DNA from: CAG-411 sp050875145
Lineage (GTDB): Bacteria; Bacillota; Clostridia; Lachnospirales; Lachnospiraceae
Assembly: GCA_050875145.1 (NCBI GenBank)
Contig: JBNMLH010000016.1
Location: 1 to 64,000, forward strand
Reading direction: 5' to 3'
DNA length: 64,000 nt
Shown here: positions 34,341 through 41,737 of the stretch, one piece after another
Layout: each line of letters opens with the position of its first letter
Numbering within the stretch: the stretch's first letter is position 1
Notes under the pieces: model-generated
Told to the model about the DNA's origin: nothing
Database searches by the model: none
The model's input: only the letters and a program-made list of their open reading frames with translations
Program-made: the position numbers and the translations under genes

Positions 34341-35471
34341 ATGGAAATTTCAGTTGCAGAATTAGCAAAAATGAAACAAGGGCAGTATGAATTGTTTGAT
34401 ATTAGAAGTCAAAAGGAGTTTGATTATGGTTGTATCACTGGAGCGCAGTTAAGTAGTATAGAAGATTTACTTTCTGCACCACCAAAAGAAAAAGAGAAAA
34501 AAATTATAATATATTGTAGCAGAGGCGTTATTAGCATTGATGTGGCGGACCAATTGACAAGTATGGGATATGATGCCTATAGTCTGGAAGGCGGATATTA
34601 TGCATGGCTGTTACAAGAGATGAAACGTAAGGAAAATGTGGATGTCTGTCAGGAAGTTGAGAAAAGTCTACGGAAAAAGTATCGAAAAACCATTTGGTGC
34701 AAATTTGTAAAAGCGGTTAAGCAATACGAATTGGTACAAGAAGGGGATAAAATTGCGGTCTGCATTTCTGGTGGAAAAGATTCTATGTTGATGGCTAAGC
34801 TATTTCAAGAGTTAAAGCGACATAATAAATTTCACTTTGAATTAAAATTTGTGGTGATGGACCCAGGATACAATGAACAGAATCGACACATTATTGAAGA
34901 AAATGCAAAGAAATTAAATATTCCGATTGAAATTTTTGAAACGGATATATTTGATGCGGTATACAATATTGAAAAGTCCCCATGCTATCTTTGCGCCCGT
35001 ATGCGTAGAGGACATTTATATCATTTTGCACAGCAATTAGGGTGCAACAAGATTGCACTGGGACACCATTTTGATGATGTGATAGAGACGATTTTAATGG
35101 GAATGCTGTACGGAGCACAGGTACAGACTATGATGCCAAAATTGCACAGTACCAATTTTGAGGGGATGGAGTTAATTCGCCCATTATATTTAGTGCGTGA
35201 GGATGATATAAAAGCCTGGAGAGATTATAATGAACTATATTTCATTCAATGTGCTTGCAAATTTACAGATACCTGTACGACTTGTAATAATGAGGAAAAT
35301 AAATCAAAACGAATGGAAGTGAAAGAATGGATTAGAAAGATGAAAAAAACAAATCCAAATGTGGAAAAGAATATCTTTAAAAGTGTGGAAAATGTTAATC
35401 TAAGCACAATAATTGCCTATAAACAAAATGGAGAAAAGCGGCATTTCTTAGATGATTATAATAAAAAGTAA
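34341..35471 (+). CDS. Rhodanese / TtcA-like PP-loop fusion (tRNA thiolation type)
   Basis: A 376-residue cytosolic protein joining two sulfur-handling domains. Residues about 1-95 are a rhodanese domain with the active loop YCSRGVIS (C59 would carry the persulfide). Residues about 110-360 are an adenylating PP-loop ATPase with SGGKDS (143-148), PCYLC (C215, C218) and later Cys at about 304, 306, 312 and 315, the kind of cluster that binds Fe-S in TtcA. The start at 34341 has GAGGG 6 bases upstream. The family inserts sulfur into tRNA (2-thiocytidine); the fusion suggests direct sulfur hand-over. Monocistronic with a terminator. Confidence 0.87.
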   Translation: MEISVAELAKMKQGQYELFDIRSQKEFDYGCITGAQLSSIEDLLSAPPKEKEKKIIIYCSRGVISIDVADQLTSMGYDAYSLEGGYYAWLLQEMKRKENVDVCQEVEKSLRKKYRKTIWCKFVKAVKQYELVQEGDKIAVCISGGKDSMLMAKLFQELKRHNKFHFELKFVVMDPGYNEQNRHIIEENAKKLNIPIEIFETDIFDAVYNIEKSPCYLCARMRRGHLYHFAQQLGCNKIALGHHFDDVIETILMGMLYGAQVQTMMPKLHSTNFEGMELIRPLYLVREDDIKAWRDYNELYFIQCACKFTDTCTTCNNEENKSKRMEVKEWIRKMKKTNPNVEKNIFKSVENVNLSTIIAYKQNGEKRHFLDDYNKK

Positions 35472-35473
35472 AA

Positions 35474-35516
35474 AATACCCCTGAGAACCGTAAATAATAC
35501 AGTTCTCAGGGGTATT
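35474..35516. terminator. Bidirectional terminator
   Basis: AATACCCCTGAGAAC (35474-35488) and GTTCTCAGGGGTATT (35502-35516) pair perfectly over 15 bp. It serves the convergent fusion gene and the small secreted gene. Confidence 0.88.
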
Positions 35517-35533
35517 AATATTATACATTGGAT

Positions 35534-35803
35534 TTAAGGTACAAGTTCCCAACTTCCAATCCATTTTTCTTGTGTATAGTTGTATTTGCGTCGGTACAAC
35601 TTTCCATCGATTGTTTTATATCTCCATCCAATTACATCTGCTCGTGGTGAAATTGTATCAGTATCTGCTGGTGAAGCTGTTGATGTCACAGTTTCATTAG
35701 CATCTGTAGTTTCTGCATTGGCAATACTAAGATCGGAAAAGATAAAAGTAGAACCAAGTAATACAAGTAACAATAATGCAATTTTCTTTGTAAATTGTCT
35801 CAT
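35534..35803 (-). CDS. Small secreted protein downstream of BlaR1-like gene
   Basis: An 89-residue exported protein. The signal peptide is KKIALLLLVLLGSTFIFS with cleavage near IANA. A Thr/Ala-rich linker precedes a C-terminal aromatic and basic block (GWRYKTIDGKLYRRKYNYTQ, ending WELVP) that resembles a short wall-associated repeat. Its start overlaps the stop of the BlaR1-like gene by 4 bases (ATGA type), so it belongs to the BlaI/BlaR operon. I do not recognise the family; it could be the regulated output of the system. Confidence 0.75.
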   Translation of the reverse strand: MRQFTKKIALLLLVLLGSTFIFSDLSIANAETTDANETVTSTASPADTDTISPRADVIGWRYKTIDGKLYRRKYNYTQEKWIGSWELVP

Positions 35804-36945
35804 GGGACATCCTCCTTTGAATCATAAATAGGTAATGTTACTCCGATGTTGCCACTTTCTGAATTTCCCAAATAATGATCTTCGTAGTAAATATCATAGC
35901 TGCCATTTGGATTCTTTATCATATAAGCGTTATCAGGAGTAAGTTCAATAGTTTCCTCAGCGTCTGTTGGCTTTATAGAGCTGGCTTCAAATATGAAGCA
36001 GAAGGATAACAAAGTAAAAAACAGTATGGGCAACACAACTAAATTAGTAGATAGCCTTTTTTTCTTTCTATTGCAATCTGCAGTTACAAAATGAAATCGT
36101 TGTGCAATAGAAAACTGTTTAAAACCGATAAAGGAGATAGCAAGTCTTGTATTTGATTTTTGTTTTTCTAAACGTTGTTTTGACATATTTAACAGACAGG
36201 AAGCGTAGTCAAGTCGCTCATCCTCGTTTAGAGGACGAATTACAACGTAATCCGTCCGTAATTCTAAAACTTTTGATATTTGCCTGCTAAGAATATGTAC
36301 AAATGGATTCCACCAATAAACAACAGTAAGTAATGTAAGTAAATACTTTACAAATAAATCACCATGATAATAATGAGATAACTCATGTCTGAAAATATAT
36401 TGCCATTCTTTTGGAGATAATTCTGCCTCTGGAAGAAAAATACATGGATTCCAGATACCAAAAATCATAGGTGTTTCGATTTCCTTTGATTGAATCAGCC
36501 GAAATTTTTTAGCTTTTTCAGGATTATCTATCGCATCTGTAAAGGCTTTTTGTATCATGGGGTCACTTGTGGGAGTGCCGATTTTTACAGAACGTTTTAG
36601 TGAAAAGAATCCTTTCAATACATAAAACAAAAAAATCAGACTTCCAACAATCCATGCCAGATAAAACAGATGTTTTGTTTGTATATGGTATCCCCAAATA
36701 GAGAATATGTGAGTAGTACAAAATTTTCTTATGTTAGGAAGTATATGCTCTACTGGAATTGTAATGGTAAATTTGTATTCTACCGGTAATACAATTCGTA
36801 TAAAAAGAACCATCAAACAACCAAATAGTACATGAAAGGTCAGTTGATTGATAATTCTCTGGTTATTTAAAATCAACCATAAAACTAAAACAGCCATACC
36901 AGATAAAACGGAAACGTTTAATATGGAAGACGTAGTTAGAGACAT
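35800..36945 (-). CDS. BlaR1/MecR1-like M56 membrane metalloprotease
   Basis: A 381-residue protein with four or so membrane helices (for example TSSILNVSVLSGMAVLVLWL) and the zinc site HELSH in FRHELSHYYHGDL near 180-190. In BlaR1 this protease is triggered by beta-lactam acylation of a C-terminal penicillin-binding domain and leads to BlaI inactivation. Here the part after the last helix is only about 60 residues, far too short for that sensor. The signal must differ, as in the many BlaR1-like proteins of clostridia. AAGGAGG lies upstream. It is separated from blaI by three bases. Confidence 0.88.
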   Translation of the reverse strand: MSLTTSSILNVSVLSGMAVLVLWLILNNQRIINQLTFHVLFGCLMVLFIRIVLPVEYKFTITIPVEHILPNIRKFCTTHIFSIWGYHIQTKHLFYLAWIVGSLIFLFYVLKGFFSLKRSVKIGTPTSDPMIQKAFTDAIDNPEKAKKFRLIQSKEIETPMIFGIWNPCIFLPEAELSPKEWQYIFRHELSHYYHGDLFVKYLLTLLTVVYWWNPFVHILSRQISKVLELRTDYVVIRPLNEDERLDYASCLLNMSKQRLEKQKSNTRLAISFIGFKQFSIAQRFHFVTADCNRKKKRLSTNLVVLPILFFTLLSFCFIFEASSIKPTDAEETIELTPDNAYMIKNPNGSYDIYYEDHYLGNSESGNIGVTLPIYDSKEDVP

Positions 36946-36948
36946 ATA

Positions 36949-37374
36949 TTAGTCCTCCTTTTTCTTAAGACGTTGTTTCTTCTCCTTTAAGATGGCCTCC
37001 AATTCTTCAATTTCTTTTAATGCAGCATCTGGATTTTCTTCTTGCTCTAATAAAGTAGCAACAAGACGAGATGCAGTGATGTTTTTCTTAAAGTTTTGAA
37101 GCTGTGCAGAAAATTCTTGTACAGCGAAATCTTTAGAATCTACAGTTGGTCTATATCTACGACTAAGAACAGTACCACTGTAAACAATGTCAGCAACTTC
37201 AACAAGTTCCTGCTTTAACAATTTTCTCAAAGTAGCTTGTACTGTATTAACAGTCAAAGTATCATCGCGTTTTGCAATTTCAGAAGCAACCAATGGCTCC
37301 TCAGAATTCCATAAAATGTTTAGAATGTCCATTTCACGATTTGTTAAATTAAAAGCATTTTTTTTCTTTTTCAT
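36949..37374 (-). CDS. BlaI/MecI-family transcriptional repressor
   Basis: A 141-residue repressor. The winged helix spans about 10-80: LTNREMDILNILWNSEEPLV, VNTVQATLRKLLKQELVEV. A C-terminal dimerisation part ends in a Lys/Glu helix. Proteolytic inactivation through the downstream BlaR1-like protease is the family mechanism. AAAAGGAG precedes the ATG. A possible operator, TTACA-AG-TGCAA, lies about 45 bases upstream, close to the TACAnnTGTA core of known Bla/Mec operators. Confidence 0.9.
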   Translation of the reverse strand: MKKKKNAFNLTNREMDILNILWNSEEPLVASEIAKRDDTLTVNTVQATLRKLLKQELVEVADIVYSGTVLSRRYRPTVDSKDFAVQEFSAQLQNFKKNITASRLVATLLEQEENPDAALKEIEELEAILKEKKQRLKKKED

Positions 37375-37414
37375 AGGAAAACTCCTTTTCTAATTTAGTA
37401 TTATAAAATTTTTG

Positions 37415-37431
37415 ATATTACAAGTGCAAAT
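37415..37431. promoter_or_regulatory. Candidate BlaI operator
   Basis: ATATTACAAGTGCAAAT is a near-palindrome around AG, one mismatch per core arm, resembling the BlaI/MecI site TATTACAnnTGTAATA. It lies just upstream of the repressor gene. Confidence 0.45.
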
Positions 37432-37846
37432 GCGTATAGAAATGCATTTGGGCTTGTATATCTTGTAACTTATATAATTAGCCTAGTTATCCATATAAAG
37501 TAAGATAAAATAAAACCAGTTTGAATAACTTAATAGCTATTATCTATCATACTATATAAGCTTACCGAAAACAAGTATGATTATTCAAAAAATATGTTTG
37601 TTATCGGAAAAGTTGTATAAAATGTAAATTTCATAAGCTACGAAGTTTATAAACTAATTTTATATCTAAAACTGACAAAAGTCAATAAAAAAACATAAAA
37701 AATATCAAAATACAACATAAATTCTTGCTTAAAAGAAAAATATTGTGAAATGAGTTTGCTAAGACTAATAATAATTTGGAACTTTCTGTCAAATTTAGAA
37801 ATAAATGAGAACGTAAAAGGAAACGAAAGGAAGGCAACAGGTATAA
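37432..37846. other. AT-rich intergenic region, no feature seen
   Basis: About 415 bases between the BlaI operator and the lysine-riboswitch promoter. It is rich in A/T runs with no reading frame, terminator hairpin or repeat that I can support. Confidence 0.5.
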
Positions 37847-37875
37847 TTGACAAAAGGGCAATAGCGTGATAGTAT
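37847..37875 (+). promoter_or_regulatory. Promoter of the lysine-riboswitch dapAB transcript
   Basis: TTGACA at 37847-37852, 17 bases, TAGTAT at 37870-37875, about 15 bases before the aptamer. Confidence 0.75.
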
Positions 37876-37889
37876 AAATGTGTATCATA

Positions 37890-38119
37890 AATATCAGTAG
37901 AGGTGCGTGTTTTAAGAGTACCTTGCAGGATGTAGCAGGTGCAGGAGAATGCAAGGAAAAGGAGAACATGCCGAAGTTATAAAGTGCCTGTCATTTTATA
38001 GCTGGGCGTATGCTTAAGAGGTATGCGACTGTCATCGACGAAAGTGATGGAGTGCTACGTAAGAGAAAAATGAATTTCAATAGAATTTCTAAGCCGGCAC
38101 TTTCTGCCGGCTTTTTCTG
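37890..38119 (+). ncRNA. Lysine riboswitch (L box) with terminator
   Basis: Conserved elements appear in order: AGTAGAGGTGCG (about 37896), AGAGTA, a purine-rich GGAGAACATGCCGAAG arm (about 37960), GCTGGGCGTA, GACTGTCATCG (about 38028) and GATGGAGTGCTACGTAAG closing the aptamer (about 38046-38063). An intrinsic terminator follows, AGCCGGCA/TGCCGGCT with TTTTT (38092-38117). Lysine binding is expected to favour termination and so shut off dapA-dapB, which make the lysine/DAP precursor. Confidence 0.93.
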
Positions 38120-38311
38120 CGTAAACGAATATGTTTGTGGAAAGCTGTTTTTTCAGCAAAAGTAATAGTTAAGCAGGACATTTACAGAGTGGCAGAAGAT
38201 ACAAGAAAATTAAAAAAATTTGGCTGAACTGTTACGCAAAAGATTACCACTTTCAGAAAAGATGGATATAATATAATAGAACTGGATTTGCAGTATAAGG
38301 AGGAAAAAACA

Positions 38312-39196
38312 ATGGCATTATTTAAAGGTGCAGGTGTTGCATTGGTTACACCTATGAAGGAAGATTTAAGTGTGGATTATGATAAGCTGGAAGAATTGGT
38401 AGATTTTCATGTAAAAAATGGTACAGATGCAATTATTATATGTGGAACTACTGGTGAAGCAGCAACACAGTCTCATGAGGAACATTTAGCTACTGTGAAA
38501 GCATGTGTGGAGTTTGCAAAGAAACGTATTCCAGTTATTGCAGGAACTGGTTCAAACTGTACAGAGACAGCAATCTATCTTTCAAAGAAAGCGGAAGAAT
38601 ATGGTGTGGATGGTTTGCTCGTTGTTAGTCCATACTATAATAAAGCAACACAGGCTGGTTTGGTAGGTCATTTTACTGCAGTGGCAGATAGTGTAAAGCT
38701 TCCAATAATTTTGTACAATGTGCCAAGTAGAACGGGATGTAATATTTTACCTGAAACGGTTGCAACTTTGGTGAAGAATGTGGATAACATTGTAGGTATC
38801 AAAGAGGCCAGTGGAAATATTTCTCAGGTTGCTAAGGTAATGCAGCTTACAGATGGAAAAGTTGACTTATATTCAGGAAATGATGATCAAATTGTACCAG
38901 TGCTTTCGCTTGGCGGTGTGGGGGTAATTTCTGTATTATCTAATGTAGCACCAAGGGAGACACACGACATTGTTGCAAAGTATTTAGACGGTGATGTTAA
39001 GGGCAGTTTAGAATTGCAGTTAAAGTATTTACCATTAATTGATGCATTGTTCTCAGAGGTAAATCCTATTCCAGTGAAAAAGGCGATTAATTTAATGGGA
39101 ATGAATGTTGGAAATCTTCGTATGCCACTTACAGAGATGAGTAAGGAAAAGGCGGCTATATTAGAGGCAGAGATGAAAAAAGTAGGTCTTTTATAG
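38312..39196 (+). CDS. dapA: 4-hydroxy-tetrahydrodipicolinate synthase
   Basis: Condenses pyruvate and aspartate semialdehyde, the first committed step to DAP and lysine; 294 residues. The ATG at 38312 has AAGGAGG upstream, while the frame opens at 38288. The substrate motif is GTTGEAAT (about 44-51), the catalytic Tyr is in YNVPSRTG, and the Schiff-base Lys is in GIKEASGN (near 162). It is the first gene after the lysine riboswitch and is followed by dapB after about 55 bases. Confidence 0.96.
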   Translation: MALFKGAGVALVTPMKEDLSVDYDKLEELVDFHVKNGTDAIIICGTTGEAATQSHEEHLATVKACVEFAKKRIPVIAGTGSNCTETAIYLSKKAEEYGVDGLLVVSPYYNKATQAGLVGHFTAVADSVKLPIILYNVPSRTGCNILPETVATLVKNVDNIVGIKEASGNISQVAKVMQLTDGKVDLYSGNDDQIVPVLSLGGVGVISVLSNVAPRETHDIVAKYLDGDVKGSLELQLKYLPLIDALFSEVNPIPVKKAINLMGMNVGNLRMPLTEMSKEKAAILEAEMKKVGLL

Positions 39197-39251
39197 ATTG
39201 CATTTAGAAATTAGTTTGCGATAAATTGAATTAAAAAAAGGAGAACGACAA

Positions 39252-40016
39252 ATGACAAAAATTATTATGCATGGTTGTAACGGTGCTATGGGGCAGACCA
39301 TTACCAAAATTGTAAAAGAAGATGCAGATGCAGAAATCGTGGCAGGAATTGATATTGTGGACAATAGAGATAATGGATATCCAGTATTTACAAATATAAA
39401 AGATTGTAATGTTGAGGCGGATGTTATTATTGATTTTTGTTCTGCCAAAGCTATGGATGCGTTGTTGGATTATTGTGAGGCAAAGAAGATGCCTGTTGTG
39501 GTTTGTACAACAGGTTTATCAGAGCAGCAGTTAGCAAGAATCCAAAAATTAAGTGAGACATCTGCAGTATTAAAATCTGCAAATATGTCATTAGGTATTA
39601 ATACTTTATTTAAGCTTGTACAGGATGCGGCAAAGGTGCTTGCGACTTCAGGTTATGATGTGGAAATTGTGGAGAAACACCATAATCAGAAATTGGATGC
39701 GCCATCAGGAACGGCATTGGCATTGGCAGATTCTATTAATGAAGCGATGGACGGACAGTATGAATATATTTATGACCGTTCCCAAAGAAGAGAAAAAAGA
39801 GATAAAAAGGAATTGGGAATATCAGCAGTTCGTGGAGGAACTATTGTAGGAGAGCATGAAGTTATTTTTGCAGGTACAGATGAAGTAATTGAATTTAAGC
39901 ATACAGCATATTCAAAGGCTGTTTTTGCGAAGGGTTCCGTATCGGCAGCTAAGTTTTTAAAAGGAAAAAAGGCTGGAATGTTCGATATGCGTGATGTAAT
40001 TGCAGATGCACAATAA
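39252..40016 (+). CDS. dapB: 4-hydroxy-tetrahydrodipicolinate reductase
   Basis: Second enzyme of the DAP/lysine branch, NAD(P)H-dependent, 254 residues. The N-terminal nucleotide loop is HGCNGAMGQ, and the signature EKHHNQKLDAPSGTA (near 140-155) holds the catalytic His pair and Lys. FKHTAYSKAVFAKGSV matches the C-terminal dimer region. AAAAGGAG lies upstream. It is co-transcribed with dapA under the riboswitch. Confidence 0.96.
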   Translation: MTKIIMHGCNGAMGQTITKIVKEDADAEIVAGIDIVDNRDNGYPVFTNIKDCNVEADVIIDFCSAKAMDALLDYCEAKKMPVVVCTTGLSEQQLARIQKLSETSAVLKSANMSLGINTLFKLVQDAAKVLATSGYDVEIVEKHHNQKLDAPSGTALALADSINEAMDGQYEYIYDRSQRREKRDKKELGISAVRGGTIVGEHEVIFAGTDEVIEFKHTAYSKAVFAKGSVSAAKFLKGKKAGMFDMRDVIADAQ

Positions 40017-40259
40017 TTGTTTGTCAAAATTTGAACGCAATTGCCATTGGTGTGCCATTAAAGTGACATTAGCTCCTTGTATACTATGCAAACATGGAAA
40101 ATTATTGAAAATATGGTAACGATTTGTTGCAAATAAATTAGAATCCGTAGCCATAAAACCTGCCCACATAGCTTTTGTTTGTCAAGAAAATTACTAACAG
40201 ACATGGATCCGAGGGAAAGGTACAAAAAAGATATAGTATAGAAGGGATAGATAGCAAAT

Positions 40260-40880
40260 ATGGACAAGGCAATTAGAGAACAGGAAATGCAAGACGCGAA
40301 AGAACGAAATATTGTCTGGCAGCAGACGAAGGTTACCTATGAACAGCGGTGTAAACTATTGGGACAAAAAGGTTTAGTTGTATGGTTTACCGGGCTTTCA
40401 GGTGCTGGGAAGTCTACCATTGCAACCGAAGTAGATCGTATACTTTGTGAACAGAAAATTTCTACTTATATGTTAGATGGGGATAATATTCGTCATGGAA
40501 TTAATCGGGACTTGGGATTTTCTGATGCAGACCGAAATGAAAATATAAGAAGAATTTCAGAAATAGCAGCTTTATTTCAGGATGCAGGGATTGTGACATT
40601 AGTAGCTTTTATTTCTCCATTTAAAGAAATGCGTGAGTTTGCTCGTGCATGTGCTGGAGCAGAAAATTTTATAGAAGTATATGTAAAGGCTGATTTAGAG
40701 ACTTGTCGTAAGAGAGATCCAAAAGGGCTTTATCAAAAGAAAATTAATAATTTTACAGGTATTGATTCTTCTTATGAGGAACCAGTCAATGCGGATATTG
40801 TGTTAGATACAACTACACTTTCGGTAGAAGAGAGTGCAAAAAAAGTAATTGAGGAAATTCAGAAACGCTTAGAACAATAG
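40260..40880 (+). CDS. cysC: Adenylylsulfate (APS) kinase
   Basis: Phosphorylates APS to PAPS; 206 residues. Walker A is GLSGAGKST (about 45-53), followed by YMLDGDNIRHGINRDLGFSD and NENIRRISEIA, the APS-binding blocks. FISPFKEMREFAR and the late DPKGLYQKK match the lid. An N-terminal extension of about 30 charged residues precedes the kinase. No ATP sulfurylase, sulfotransferase or PAPS reductase lies nearby. A terminator follows. Confidence 0.93.
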   Translation: MDKAIREQEMQDAKERNIVWQQTKVTYEQRCKLLGQKGLVVWFTGLSGAGKSTIATEVDRILCEQKISTYMLDGDNIRHGINRDLGFSDADRNENIRRISEIAALFQDAGIVTLVAFISPFKEMREFARACAGAENFIEVYVKADLETCRKRDPKGLYQKKINNFTGIDSSYEEPVNADIVLDTTTLSVEESAKKVIEEIQKRLEQ

Positions 40881-40937
40881 TAGTGATTGAGAAAATGCAA
40901 GAGATATGGTTCAGTCAGGTAAATTAAAATAGAATAG

Positions 40938-40971
40938 AAAAAGGCATTGCACTTTGTGCAATGCCTTTTTT
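40938..40971. terminator. Bidirectional terminator between cysC and the VTC gene
   Basis: AAAAGGCATTGC and GCAATGCCTTTT pair with a 7-base loop, with a T-run on the plus strand and an A-run giving a T-run on the minus strand. Confidence 0.88.
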
Positions 40972-40978
40972 GGCTTTC

Positions 40979-41713
40979 TTATCCAGCTAAAAGAATGTGT
41001 TTTTCTTTTGTTTCATTGTTGGTTGCTGCTTCTTGTTGTTGTTTTTGATAGACGCTGCCATATTTTGAAAAGGAGACATTGTAAATTTCGTATTCGGACA
41101 GTAATTTTGTAAACCAAAGAGGGGTAGAGTTTGTAATCTTTACTTCCATCAGATAGGTATGATTATTAAATAGTAATATGCCATGGCTCCCGTGTTCTAA
41201 ATGCAAGTCCTCGGTCCGGCTTCGGATATTCGTATCAAAAGTAACACGAAATTCCGGGTCCTCTTTTCCGAATAGAGCGATTCTCTCATAAGCAAGACAA
41301 AGTTTGGGTGTTAGCTCATAGAGAGATAAAAAGTAATCCATTTCATTTAAAATCTGGGTGGCATCAAATGGATGTATTCCGTAGTTTAAATAATCATAGG
41401 CAAATTGGAGAGGAAGTTCAATCCGTCGTTTATTTACAATGCCATTATATTTTTTCTTTATTTCAAGAAATACAGAATCAAGGAGGCCTGGTGTTCCATA
41501 ACTTCTCAGACGGAGCTTCTCTTTGTATTTTGGCTTTTCAATAGAGCGTCTTATCAGTAAATCGTCCTGTGTATCATAATAGATATTATTTATTGTGTGC
41601 TTTCCAAATTGATCAATTTCCATATAATACAATAATCGTTCTAGAAATTGTCTATATTTTCCCTCTGAGAGTTTGTACTTTTTTTCTACACGGTTAAATA
41701 CTGTTTGTGCCAT
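40979..41713 (-). CDS. VTC-domain protein (polyphosphate polymerase-like)
   Basis: A 244-residue VTC-type triphosphate-tunnel protein. The alternating basic strands are visible: FNRVEKKYKLSEGKYRQF, KEKLRLRSYG, EIKKKYNGIVNKRR, TFDTNIRSR and LMEVKITN. In eukaryotic Vtc4 this fold makes polyphosphate from ATP at a membrane; bacterial stand-alone copies are mostly uncharacterised. Here it follows a beta-helix surface protein by 24 bases, in one transcript. No DUF4956 membrane partner or CotH kinase, often seen with it, is in the neighbourhood. Confidence 0.88.
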   Translation of the reverse strand: MAQTVFNRVEKKYKLSEGKYRQFLERLLYYMEIDQFGKHTINNIYYDTQDDLLIRRSIEKPKYKEKLRLRSYGTPGLLDSVFLEIKKKYNGIVNKRRIELPLQFAYDYLNYGIHPFDATQILNEMDYFLSLYELTPKLCLAYERIALFGKEDPEFRVTFDTNIRSRTEDLHLEHGSHGILLFNNHTYLMEVKITNSTPLWFTKLLSEYEIYNVSFSKYGSVYQKQQQEAATNNETKEKHILLAG

Positions 41714-41737
41714 AATAAAGCCCCCTTGTTTTAATCG

